NCBI GenBank assembly: GCA_024681295.1
Contig: JAILBC010000066.1
Span: 1 to 33,882, forward strand
Length of the DNA stretch: 33,882 nucleotides
Reading direction: 5' to 3'
Source of the DNA: Bacteroidales bacterium
Lineage (GTDB): Bacteria > Bacteroidota > Bacteroidia > Bacteroidales > F082
Every line of letters begins with the position of its first letter. Position 1 is the stretch's first letter. Below the pieces are notes generated by a model. That model was given only the letters and a program-made list of their open reading frames with translations, did no database searches and had not been told where the DNA came from. The position numbers were made by a program, and so were the translations under genes. Below are positions 1 to 9,900 of this stretch, one piece after another.

Positions 1-26
1 TTGAGAAGATGTTCAACGAGAACTAA
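1..26 (+). CDS. Possible 3' end of a plus-strand gene (fragment)
   Basis: One plus-strand frame reads EKMFNEN followed by a TAA stop at 24-26. It would overlap the last bases of the convergent chromate-transporter gene. Only seven codons are visible, so no family can be named and the frame could be open by chance. It is listed because bases 1-22 are otherwise unassigned. Confidence 0.25.
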
Positions 27-562
27 TACACAAAGAATCCCACAACACCCGACAATACGATGAGTAGAATCGGGTTGGCCTTGAAGAAATAGGAGGCCAC
101 GAAGGCGAGGACACAAATCACGATGCTGATGTTGTTCTCGCCTTTGCCTATTTGAACGAAATTCTGGGTATTCATCATCGAGAGACCAGCGGCGAAAATC
201 AATCCCGCGATAGCTGGCTTCAAACCTTTCAGCAGGTTACCCATGAACCGTCCCGTCTTTTTGCTGGCGAACAATTTGATAATGATGATCACCATCACGA
301 TGGACGGCAGGCAGAGCGCAAAAGAGGCGAGGAGGGAGCCTAGGAAACCGCCAGCGGTGTAACCCACATAGGTAGCCATATTGATGGAGATGGGTCCCGG
401 CGTCATCTGCGAGATGGCCACCATATCGGCGAACTCGGTGGTGGTCATCCACGCATAGTTGTCAACCACTTCATGCTGGATTAACGAGAGCATGGCATAG
501 CCGCCGCCGAAGCCCAGCACGCCGATCTTGACGAAAACCCAAAGCAGTTGCAGGTAAATCAT
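23..562 (-). CDS. chrA: Chromate transporter family protein, half-size (second of pair)
   Basis: This is a 179-residue hydrophobic membrane protein of the CHR family (chromate ion transporter, PF02417), in the single-domain short-chain form. The family signature is visible as GFGGGYAML near residues 17-25 and SQMTPGPISINMATYVGY near residues 51-68, followed by several long hydrophobic stretches. Short-chain CHR proteins usually occur as adjacent pairs thought to act as a heterodimer, and this gene overlaps its partner by 4 bases, which suggests translational coupling. The family is named for chromate efflux, but the physiological substrate in anaerobic Bacteroidota is uncertain. Family assignment is firm; substrate is inference. 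Confidence 0.88.
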   Translation of the reverse strand: MIYLQLLWVFVKIGVLGFGGGYAMLSLIQHEVVDNYAWMTTTEFADMVAISQMTPGPISINMATYVGYTAGGFLGSLLASFALCLPSIVMVIIIIKLFASKKTGRFMGNLLKGLKPAIAGLIFAAGLSMMNTQNFVQIGKGENNISIVICVLAFVASYFFKANPILLIVLSGVVGFFVY

Positions 563-1128
563 GGCTTCACCTCCTTTTCAGCGGTTTTCATCTTGCGCTC
601 CATCACAATAGCGTAGATTGCACTACCGGCGATGGTCGCGAGGATCACCCAGGCAGGGGAGACCTTCAACCACCAAATCAAGGCCACTGTGGCGATGGGG
701 ATAATGACCGTCTTCCAGTTGATTTTGGCCGACTTGATCATCCTTAATGAAGGTGCTAGGATCAGTGCCACCACACAGGGACGAATACCCTTGAAGATGC
801 GCTCCACCACGGGTAGATCACGGTACTCACGGAAGATGGTCGCCAGCAGCAGAATGATGACGATGGAAGGGATGATGGCCCCCAGCATGGCTGCCGCAGC
901 ACCTTTCTTTCCAGCAATCTTATGGCCAACATACAAAGCGGTGTTCACGGCGAAAACTCCCGGCAGCGACTGCACAATGGCAATCAAGTCCCAGAACTCG
1001 TCGGCGGCAATCCACTGTTTCTTGTCGACCACTGCCTTCTCCACCATCGACAGCATGGCATAGCCTCCTCCCAAGGTGAAGGCCCCAATCTTAAAAAAAG
1101 TACTGAACAGCTGCCACACGATTTTCAT
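559..1128 (-). CDS. chrA: Chromate transporter family protein, half-size (first of pair)
   Basis: This 189-residue CHR-family membrane protein is transcribed first in the pair. LGGGYAML lies near residues 19-26 and the second conserved block reads SLPGVFAVNTALYVGH, so the PGP signature found in its partner is degraded to PGV here. The start at 1128 (MKIVWQL) is preferred over an upstream in-frame candidate at 1197, because the extra 23 residues are lysine-rich and non-conserved and because a TAnnTTTG promoter element at 1133-1140 lies within that extension. It shares a short divergent intergenic region with the T9SS gene on the other strand. Substrate is unproven. Confidence 0.85.
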   Translation of the reverse strand: MKIVWQLFSTFFKIGAFTLGGGYAMLSMVEKAVVDKKQWIAADEFWDLIAIVQSLPGVFAVNTALYVGHKIAGKKGAAAAMLGAIIPSIVIILLLATIFREYRDLPVVERIFKGIRPCVVALILAPSLRMIKSAKINWKTVIIPIATVALIWWLKVSPAWVILATIAGSAIYAIVMERKMKTAEKEVKP

Positions 1129-1132
1129 GACG

Positions 1133-1140
1133 CAAAAATA
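1133..1140 (-). promoter_or_regulatory. Candidate -7 promoter element for the chromate transporter pair
   Basis: Read on the minus strand this is TATTTTTG, an exact match to the Bacteroidota -7 consensus TAnnTTTG, ending 5 bases before the ATG at 1128. No TTG lies at the expected 19-21 base spacing upstream, and the leader would be very short, so the assignment is tentative. Confidence 0.35.
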
Positions 1141-1153
1141 AAACTTTTTCAAC

Positions 1154-1184
1154 TTGGAGAATTGTTGTTTTTTTCTTTTATTTG
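1154..1184 (+). promoter_or_regulatory. Weak candidate promoter for the first propeller gene
   Basis: TTG at 1154-1156 is followed after 20 bases by TTTATTTG at 1177-1184, one base off the TAnnTTTG consensus. It lies 25 bases before the ATG at 1209. The match is imperfect and the region is AT-rich, so chance is a real possibility. Confidence 0.35.
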
Positions 1185-1208
1185 CAAATAGAAACAAGCA
1201 AATACAAC

Positions 1209-2558
1209 ATGGAACGCAATATCATTAAAGTACTTCTTCTCCTGTTGCTGGCTTTGGCCGGGACGGTGAAGGCGCAGCGCTGGGAGGTGCTGCACACAGG
1301 GGTTACGGAGGATCTCTATGATATTTGTTGTATCGATGCCAACACGATTTTCGTGTGCGGGCAGAACGGGGTGATTCTGAAAACCGAAGACGGGGGAGCG
1401 ACATGGCAGGAAAAGCACAGAAATCCGGGATGGGCGATTGTCAGCATGAAATTCGCCGATGAAAACACAGGTTATGGCTTGGTGCTCAAAAACGGGTATG
1501 AAATCTTCCTTTTAAAAACTGTTGATTCGGGTGAGTCTTGGTCGAGTTTTAACATATTGAATCAAATGTCCGGATGCCGCAATGATGATCCATTGGAACT
1601 TTTCATGGTCGGGAAGCCGATCGAATTGTTTGTTTTAAATGCAGACACTGTTTTTATTAGGAATTACCACGAAATAATCAAGAGTGCGGATGGTGGGTTA
1701 ACTTTTGATGGCTATGTATTGGGATTCTCTGAAGACTTTGGTGGTAACGGAGCAGACGAGGGAATAAGAGGCGAGTATTTTGAAAACAATTTGGGTTTGG
1801 TCATAGGCTATGACAATGAAAACCATAATACCTTAAGGGTAATGAAAACAGAAGACTGTGGCAACCATTGGGAAAATATTGCAAACCACGTGTTTTCATT
1901 TCTTTATATAGGAACGGTTTATTTTGGGGAAGACGGATATGCAAAAATAATAGGAGGAATTAAGGATGGTTCCGGAGCTTCCTATAATGTGATAGAAACA
2001 ACCGACGGTTTTGAACATGTTACGATGTACCATACCAGTGGGGAGGATGTAGGCTATTGGACCCAGTACTCAGATGTGGATTTCTGCTCAAACAGACGTG
2101 GGTGCTATACTACCAGCATAAACTGGGACAAGGAGTTTTACAGTGAGAGTCACATATTTATTAACGACAATGGACCGTCATGGACAGAAATACCGCTTGC
2201 GTACCCTTTTGAGAAACTGTTCATTTATTCAGTCGCTGCTATCGACAACTTTTTTTTAATCGCATCTCAAAAAGGCTTTCTGTACTATATTGGGGGTGGT
2301 CCCAATCTGGAAACAGAGGAAGACGAAACCAAATTAAGCGTTTTCCCGAATCCTGTTGAGAATAAACTTGAAATCAAAACAGAAAACGCGCAAAAGGTAG
2401 AGGTATTCGACAATACGGGAAGAACCGTTATAGAGATGCCTGTCTGTCAGGATTACATCACCATAGATTGCTCGAAACTCATCCATGGTGTTTATGTGGT
2501 TGTTCTAACAGATAACAAGGGGAAGCGGCATGTTAAGAAGGTGGTAAAATCAAATTGA
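1209..2558 (+). CDS. T9SS-exported YCF48/BNR-like beta-propeller protein
   Basis: This is a 449-residue secreted protein. The start at 1209 gives a clean signal peptide (MERNIIKVLLLLLLALAG then TVKA, cleaved before QR); an upstream in-frame start at 1182 adds nine residues that spoil it. The body has propeller-type repeats with the pattern ILKTEDGGATW, ILLKTVDSGESW, IKSADGGLTF and MKTEDCGNHW, as in photosystem II assembly factor YCF48 and BNR/sialidase-like propellers. The last ~74 residues (from SVFPNPVENKLEI) are a T9SS type A sorting domain, so the protein should be exported across the outer membrane and anchored or released. The first ~55 mature residues are nearly identical to those of the next gene, after which the two diverge and the DNA becomes more AT-rich. 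The ligand is unknown. Confidence 0.85.
   Translation: MERNIIKVLLLLLLALAGTVKAQRWEVLHTGVTEDLYDICCIDANTIFVCGQNGVILKTEDGGATWQEKHRNPGWAIVSMKFADENTGYGLVLKNGYEIFLLKTVDSGESWSSFNILNQMSGCRNDDPLELFMVGKPIELFVLNADTVFIRNYHEIIKSADGGLTFDGYVLGFSEDFGGNGADEGIRGEYFENNLGLVIGYDNENHNTLRVMKTEDCGNHWENIANHVFSFLYIGTVYFGEDGYAKIIGGIKDGSGASYNVIETTDGFEHVTMYHTSGEDVGYWTQYSDVDFCSNRRGCYTTSINWDKEFYSESHIFINDNGPSWTEIPLAYPFEKLFIYSVAAIDNFFLIASQKGFLYYIGGGPNLETEEDETKLSVFPNPVENKLEIKTENAQKVEVFDNTGRTVIEMPVCQDYITIDCSKLIHGVYVVVLTDNKGKRHVKKVVKSN
1247..1410 (+). repeat. Duplicated 5' segment, copy 1
   Basis: This 164-base segment encodes the end of the signal peptide and the first propeller repeat. It aligns without gaps to 2614-2777 (offset 1367). 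By hand I count about 23 mismatches, roughly 86% identity, including a 47-base exact match at 1308-1354. Similarity drops abruptly after 1410. Confidence 0.85.
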
Positions 2559-2569
2559 ACTAATAAAAA

Positions 2570-3877
2570 ATGCTCATGAAAAGCGCTATTACTAGATTAT
2601 TTTTTCTTCTGCTGCTGGCGATGGCTGGCACGGTAAATGCCCAGCAATGGGAGGTGCTGCATACAGGAGTTACAGAGGATCTCTATGATATTTGTTGTAT
2701 CGATGCCAACACGATTTTCGTTTGCGGACAAAACGGCCTGATACTGAAAACCGAAGACGGGGGAAGTAGTTGGCAGGAGAAATACAGCCAAACGGGGTAT
2801 GATTGGTATAAAATCAAATTCTTTGATTCCAACATAGGGTTTGTTTTTGGTGATGATGATAATAGTCATGATAATAATTACAAGCTTTTAAAAACCATTG
2901 ACGGTGGAGAAACGTGGCTGGACATGGGCAGTCCCTTCAATGAAAACTTTGACATTACTCCTTCTTCCTGCGATCTTTATTTGTACGATTCGGACACTTT
3001 GTATGTGGCTTCCAATCAATTAGTGAAAAGTACAGATGGTGGTAATAGTTTTTCCCAATTGGAAGTAGGAGGGCTGTATTCAACTCAAGATTTATATTTT
3101 GAGGAGAATGTCGGGTATATCGTTTTGGGGGTGCCTGGCGACTTCCAAGGCACCCATATTGTAAAAACGATTGATTATGGTTCTTCATGGGAAGAACTCC
3201 TGTTGTTTGATGAGATGGATGGCGTAGAAAGAACCTTTTTTCATGACAAAGATCATATTTCCATATTCGGAGCTTTTGGTTATGATGAAAATGAGTTTTC
3301 ATATGAATACAATGAGATTAGAACCGATAATGGTTTTACGACCCATCAGTGGTTGCAGAATGAAAACCTGCCTATAGGCTTATGGCCTCAAATGTCGGGT
3401 GTTTGCTTTTCTGACACTCAAAACGGAATCATTGTTTATCAATGGGAAGATTTCAACTATCCATTCTTTGGAATTGTCTCATATCGAACACAAGACGGAG
3501 GCAACACTTGGTTTGAATTGGATGCATTTACATGTGCTAATAGTCAATTCGTTGCCGTTGGCGGTTGCGAGAGGGCTTTTTACCTTGCCTTGGGGGAAGG
3601 TAATGTCTATAAATTGGAAGGGACTTACGATGGAGTCTCTGAAGAAGAAAAAGACTCGGTGTTTCTTAATCCAGTATCAAACACACTTATGGTTTGTGGT
3701 AAAGAAAACAGCATCATAACACTGTATGACTTTTTGGGGCGATTTTTATTTCAAAAGAGAATGACGGAAGGAATCCAAGAGATTGAAATAGTTGATCTTC
3801 ATCCCGGATTATACTTTTTCAGTATAATGGATGGCGGACAAAGCATCTATTATCAAAAGATACTGAAGAGTCAATAA
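2570..3877 (+). CDS. T9SS-exported YCF48/BNR-like beta-propeller protein (paralogue)
   Basis: This is a 435-residue paralogue of the preceding gene, 11 bases downstream. ATG occurs at 2570 and at 2576; the second gives the more typical signal peptide (MKSAITRLFFLLLLAMAG then TVNA), but the two cannot be separated by sequence alone. Propeller repeats carry LKTEDGGSSW, LLKTIDGGETW, LVKSTDGGNSF, IVKTIDYGSSW and YRTQDGGNTW. The C-terminal ~73 residues resemble a T9SS type A sorting domain (SVFLNPVSNTLMV onward), with the usual PNP changed to LNP. Its mature N-terminus matches the first paralogue almost exactly for about 50 residues. It probably shares a transcript with the giant peptidase gene that follows. 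Specific function is unknown. Confidence 0.83.
   Translation: MLMKSAITRLFFLLLLAMAGTVNAQQWEVLHTGVTEDLYDICCIDANTIFVCGQNGLILKTEDGGSSWQEKYSQTGYDWYKIKFFDSNIGFVFGDDDNSHDNNYKLLKTIDGGETWLDMGSPFNENFDITPSSCDLYLYDSDTLYVASNQLVKSTDGGNSFSQLEVGGLYSTQDLYFEENVGYIVLGVPGDFQGTHIVKTIDYGSSWEELLLFDEMDGVERTFFHDKDHISIFGAFGYDENEFSYEYNEIRTDNGFTTHQWLQNENLPIGLWPQMSGVCFSDTQNGIIVYQWEDFNYPFFGIVSYRTQDGGNTWFELDAFTCANSQFVAVGGCERAFYLALGEGNVYKLEGTYDGVSEEEKDSVFLNPVSNTLMVCGKENSIITLYDFLGRFLFQKRMTEGIQEIEIVDLHPGLYFFSIMDGGQSIYYQKILKSQ
2614..2777 (+). repeat. Duplicated 5' segment, copy 2
   Basis: This is the partner of 1247-1410, containing the same 47-base exact match at 2675-2721. It suggests recent duplication or gene conversion confined to the 5' part of the two propeller genes. 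Confidence 0.85.
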
Positions 3878-3913
3878 ATTTTGAATACAAAACAAGTAAA
3901 ACAAGATATAAAA

Positions 3914-6900
3914 GTGAAAAAAACAACGCTTATAGTATTATTTTTCTGGTTGTCGAATTATTCTGTTAATGCACAAATTAATGACACCATAACCTTTTCA
4001 ATCAACGATATATTGATAGATACTCTAGGAAACTTTATAAAAGTGGAAATTCCAGATTGCTCTTTTACTGATATTGTAGGATGTCCTGAATTGCCTAGAT
4101 TAGAAGTCCGATACGTAATTCCCAGTAACAAAATAGTTTCCGATGTGATTGTTTCTGATAGTGTTGTGCAATTGTTTCATAACGATTTTTTGATTCTCCC
4201 TCATCAACCAAGTACAATAGTAGGTGACACATCTACTTTTTTTGTTCAACCCGATAGTGCCGTTTATAGAAGCGACTTCCCGTATCCAAGAAAGATGGTT
4301 GAATTGGTTGATAATTATATTGAATTTGGCTATCATATAGTATTATTATATATTTATCCTTTTGTCTATTATCCTCAACAAAAGATATTACGTTTCAATT
4401 CATCTATCTCTTTTTCGTTTTCATTTTCAAATAATGAAATGGTTATTCAACAACCTAAGAAAGAGTCGGAAAGAATGTTTGAATTGTGCAAAACACTACT
4501 CAAATCAGAAATAAGAAACAACAATTTGCTAGATGGAAATATTGACTATTCAACAGAGATTATTAGTATAAATGAATCGTATTATGCGTCAAATAAGTTA
4601 TTGTTCAATGAATTAGGTGTTTTCCCCGAATATATTATTATTACAAACAATAGTGATGTCAATGGTAATGAATTGGAATCGTTTGATAATCAAACAATGT
4701 CAGATATATTCCAATGTTATGCAAATTGGAAAACTAAAAAGGGAGTACCTTCTGTAGTGGTTACTATTGATGATATTAATAATAACTATTTAGGCAATGA
4801 TATACAAGCAAAGATACATAATTTTCTTGTAGATTTATATGAAGACTTTGGAAGTATGTTTATTCTTTTTGGGGGAGACATCAATATCGTTCCAGAAAGA
4901 GTGATAAAAATGGATAAATTAATGTATGGAGGTATTATTCATCATTTAACTTTCGCGACAGATTCATACTATTCTGCAATTGAATCTTCGTGGGATTTTA
5001 ATGGAAACGGCGAATATGGAGAAACTGTGCCAATCAATTATTCTAATTGGTATAATGTTGACCAAAGTGATAATACTGCGGAGTTTTTTCTTGCTAGAAT
5101 TCCCGTTTCAACTTGTGCTCTAGCGAGTAGTTTTATTAATAAAACCCTAAGTTATGAAAGTTTATCGGGTATTAATCCAATTGATAGAAAATACACAAAT
5201 AATATTGTGGCCTTGATGGCTTTTCTTGAAAAAAAAGATAACCCAGAAAATGCAGCGTTAAACAGTTATATGTCTTATACTAACAGTATTTTTGGCATAA
5301 CAGAACCTGTAGTGAACGGGATAAACCAAGAATCAATTAAAAAATGGCGAGGCTTTGAATCAAAAAAAAACCTAGATTCTTCAGTGTTAGCTTACTGGAT
5401 GCCAATATCCAAAAACAATGCTTTTTCATGTTTCAATTCTATTATTCCAATTTCAATAGCAGAAAAGGCCCATGTTGTTTTACACTGCGATCACTCCAGC
5501 TATCTTAGTTTAGGAACTGGAGCAAAAAACAAAGGTGAAAAATTAAATCGAGAAGATGTGGATTTATTGCGAAACTACCCATTCAATAAAATACTAATTA
5601 GTTATGGCTGCTCTCCTGGGGATTTTAGAAAGGACTGCATTATTGAACATTTTTTAAACAATTCAGCAGGGGGGGGTGTTTCTGCAATTGCAAGTTCAAC
5701 GACAAGTTACACAGATGAGTTTTACAGAATACAACCTTTGTTAAAATCATTATATCAATGGAAGTTAGGTAATATAATACATCAACCAATTTTGTATAAT
5801 ATTGCCTTGATACAACACCGTTCTAGTATTCTTGGCCAAGGAATGCTTAATTTTCGCAAGAACCACCTTTTTGGTGACCCTGAACTGCCTATCTGGACCA
5901 GAGAGCCTGTAGACTTGACGGTAAGTGTAACACCTTCGACCATTACTAACATAGACAACGAGCTGACAGTAAGCGTCAGGGGCATGGCCTATTCCGAATA
6001 TGCCACCAATGACGTAATGGTGTGCGTTATGAAAGACAACGAAGTGTATCTGAGGGAGCATTATGATGGGACTGCACACAATCATGATTTTGTTTTCAAC
6101 GTTAATCCTGAAACAGCTGGAGAGTTGAGTGTTACTGTGACAGGGCACAACTACATTCCTTACGAGACTACCGTGCCAGTAACCATTGCTGGCAAGAATT
6201 ATTACATTGCAGAAAAAACTGTAGCGGATGCCTCGGGCAACAATGATGGCAGGCTGGACGCAGGCGAGTCCGACTACATCCGCATAGCATTGACTAACAA
6301 TGGCACAGCCAGTCTGGCTGATGTCACTGCAACGCTGAGCTGTGAGTTCACTGACGAAAGCCTGAATCAAAATATCGACGATTATCTCACACTTGTCACG
6401 CCGACCGCCTACTATGGCACCATCGCACCAGGCGATACCGTCACGAGAAGCAATTTCCAGTTGGACCTTTCCAACACCATCCCTGACCGCTCATCCTTAT
6501 ACTTTACGCTGACTCTCGGCAATAGCACTGGTGAGATCGGTACCAGGTCGTTCTCTCTTCCAATAGGTGCTCCTGAAATTGAGTATGTATCCGTGGCTCA
6601 TGAAATAAAACCTAACGGGAGAGTCGGCCTAAACATTGCACTGACCAACATGGGATTCGGTTCGGCGAAAGGTGTAACTGCCTCTTTGTCTTCGACATCT
6701 GATTTGCAAATCACCCTAAGAACAGCTTTGTATGGAACTATGGGGCATCTTGAAGCCAAAACGGAATCCTTCGAGTTTATCCCTCTTATGGGAAGTATTG
6801 CTTCGATACCTTTCACTTTGACAGTGGAGGATTCATACGGTAAGTCGTGGACCTTCAATTTTACATTAAGGGATATCCCGGATACGGTTGAGAATCTGGC

Positions 6901-9900
6901 TTTTGAGAGTACAGAGCACTCCATCAAACTAAAATGGGATCCAGTCGATGGCTGTAGGGGTTATTATGTTTACCGTTACAACACGGCAAGCGGAAACTAT
7001 GAAAGGTTGAATAACTATCCCATCCCCTCGTCTGCCTATCCTGACCTAGGGCTGCAATCCAAACAGGTTTATTACTACGGTGTATCCTTTCTTGACGAAG
7101 ACGGAAATGAAAGTATGAAAGCCACAATAACCACTTGGACCACACTGCCTATAGCGGAAGGATGGCCTATAGCCATTTCTGATGATTTGGGCAGAGTTTG
7201 GAATGCTGCTCCCAATGTTGCCGACACTGACAACGACGGAAGGAAAGAAATCTTCTTGACTACAGGAGATGCAGAAACACATAGCAGTATCGGATCCGTC
7301 CTAGGATTCAGTAGTAATGGAGAAGAACTATATGACATTGACCACAACCCTACTACTATCAGTGGTTTTGCAAACATTGGCATAAACATGACCTGCACTC
7401 CCGCCATAGGGGATATTGACAACGACGGTGTCATGGAAATAGTAGTGGCGACAAGAGATGCAATGGATGAGGACAACCACTTTCTGTATGTGTATAAAAA
7501 TGATGATTTTAATGAAGATGGTGCTCCCGATCTTGCTTGGAGAAGAACGCTTGATTTCAAGAACTTCAACGGAGTGGTACTTGCCGACTTGGATGATAAT
7601 GGAACTCTTGAGATTATTGCTCCCAACCAAGGGAATGACAGTGGCAGAACCCGTGTCGAAGTATTTGATTGTTTTGGAGATACAGTGCGCAACATAAGCA
7701 TCCCTTACAATTATAATGTTGATAGGAAAGCTGTCACCATGCCAGTCATCGCCGATTTTGACAATGACGGTCACAAGGAAATCGTGTTCGGTCTCGAGGG
7801 CGGCGTTTACTCTTGGAGTTATCCTGCAGGGCCATTAGATACACTTGTTTCCTATAATTCCGACAATGTTGAGCGAACAGATTGTCCAGTTATTGCGGCC
7901 GACATCGACGGGGACGGGGATTTGGAAGTCCTGTATATGGCCATCAAGAACGGCAGAGGATATATCCGTGCCGTTAGCCCCAACGGGAACCCCGTCAGTG
8001 GTTGGAGTGGGGAAACGCACTATGTTTCCTTGTCGAATACTAATATGGACTGGGCATGGCCTCCCTATTTCAGCGTCGCAGATATCGACAACGACGGTGA
8101 CATAGAGGTTTTTGCCGCAGACAAAGACACCTTGAAAATGTGGAAAGATGACGGGACCGCATTCGATGTCGGCCAAATACACATTCCGAATCTTGACTGC
8201 CGCTATTTTCAACCCATCATCGCGGATGTCGATGGACATGAGGACTGTGAAATCATCGTGCCGTCGCAAAACGGATACATTCACGCATATAAAACCAACG
8301 GATACGCTGTTCCTGGCTGGCCTTTGTCCGTGGATGGTCTATCAACAATCCCTGTTGTCACAGACATTGATGGTGATGGATACAATGAGGTTGTTGCCGC
8401 TGCAGAAAAGGAACTGTATGTCTGGCATACGGAAGGGGAGAGTAGATATAACCACTGCGACCGTTTCCGTTACAATCCATACAACAATGCTGTTTATGAA
8501 ATTCCATGTTCGCACTCGCAAGTGCCTATAGAAATCAGCGGCTACCAGACTTGGAGTGTCGATAGACGTATAGGCCGGGATGTCATTGTCGAAGGTGGAG
8601 CCGTCCTTACAATCACATCTGAACTGCAGTTTTCTGAGGATTCAAGAATCATTGTCAAGCCAGGCGGTCGTTTGATACTGGACGGAGGCGTGTTGACAAA
8701 TGCCTGTCCTGGCGAAATGTGGCCTGGCATTGAGATATGGGGAAACAGTACCCAAAACCAGTATCCCGACCATGGTAATTACATGCAGGGTTACATTGAG
8801 CTGAAAAACGGTGCAGTTATTGAGAATGCTGTTTGTGCTTTGGAGTTGTGGCGCCCTGATCATGCCGGTACTACGGGAGGAGTTGTCTTCGCCGACAGTG
8901 CAGTCTTTCGAAACAACGCATTGGCGGTTCATGTGCTAAACTATTCAAACCACAACCCAATTAGTGGTGCGGAAGTTTCCTATGCGGCATCTTTCCAGAA
9001 TTGCTCCTTTGTCATCGATGACGCCTTTTTTGGAACAGAAAAATTTCAGAAACACGTCAGTCTTGACCATGTTAACGGAATTACTTTTGAAGGATGTGCT
9101 TTCTCAGTTGACCCCGATGCCTCCAATGTCTCTCTGTTATGCTGTGGCATCGATGCCTACGATGCTGGCTTCAGTGTATTGGCTTGGTGTAGTCGGGACG
9201 GCGTAGGCAATCAGTTCGACGAATGTCCAGACGAATACATGGTACCTTCCTCCTTCACGAGATTTCACGATGCGATACACACTGTAAGCGATGGTAATGA
9301 CGCACGCTCGTTTCGAGTCACCGGTAGTGAGTTCTATTACAACACTCACGGCATATACGCCCAAAATACCGGATACGGCACTATCCTTAACAACGAATTT
9401 CTAGTAGGTTCCGTCGAGGATTGCTCATACGGCATCTGCATCAAAAGCGTGGAGGGTTTCTGTATCGAGGAGAACGTCTTCGTCGGTGCCGAGAAAAAGA
9501 GTGTGAACTTCGGTGTAGGCGTGTTCGATTGTGGATCGAACAACGATGTCTTCCTCAACACTTTTAACGGCCTAAATTGCGGCAATGTTGCTGTTGGGAA
9601 CAATATGGCTATCATGCCCGAACCTCCCATTGACCTGATTATGGTAGGGCTTACCTATAGTTGTAATCAGAACGCGAACAACGCCATCGACTTTTACGTG
9701 ACCAGCGGAGAGAATAACGGTGGAATAAAGCAAAACCAAGGCTCCACAATTACTCCTGCCGGCAACACTTTCAGCGGTTTTGACTACCATTTTTACAACG
9801 ATGGAGCACAGTACGTGAACTACTATTTCAACAGTAACGAGATAGACGAGACCCCCGATCCGACTAAGCTCTATAGAGTGAACCGTATTTCTACGACTAG

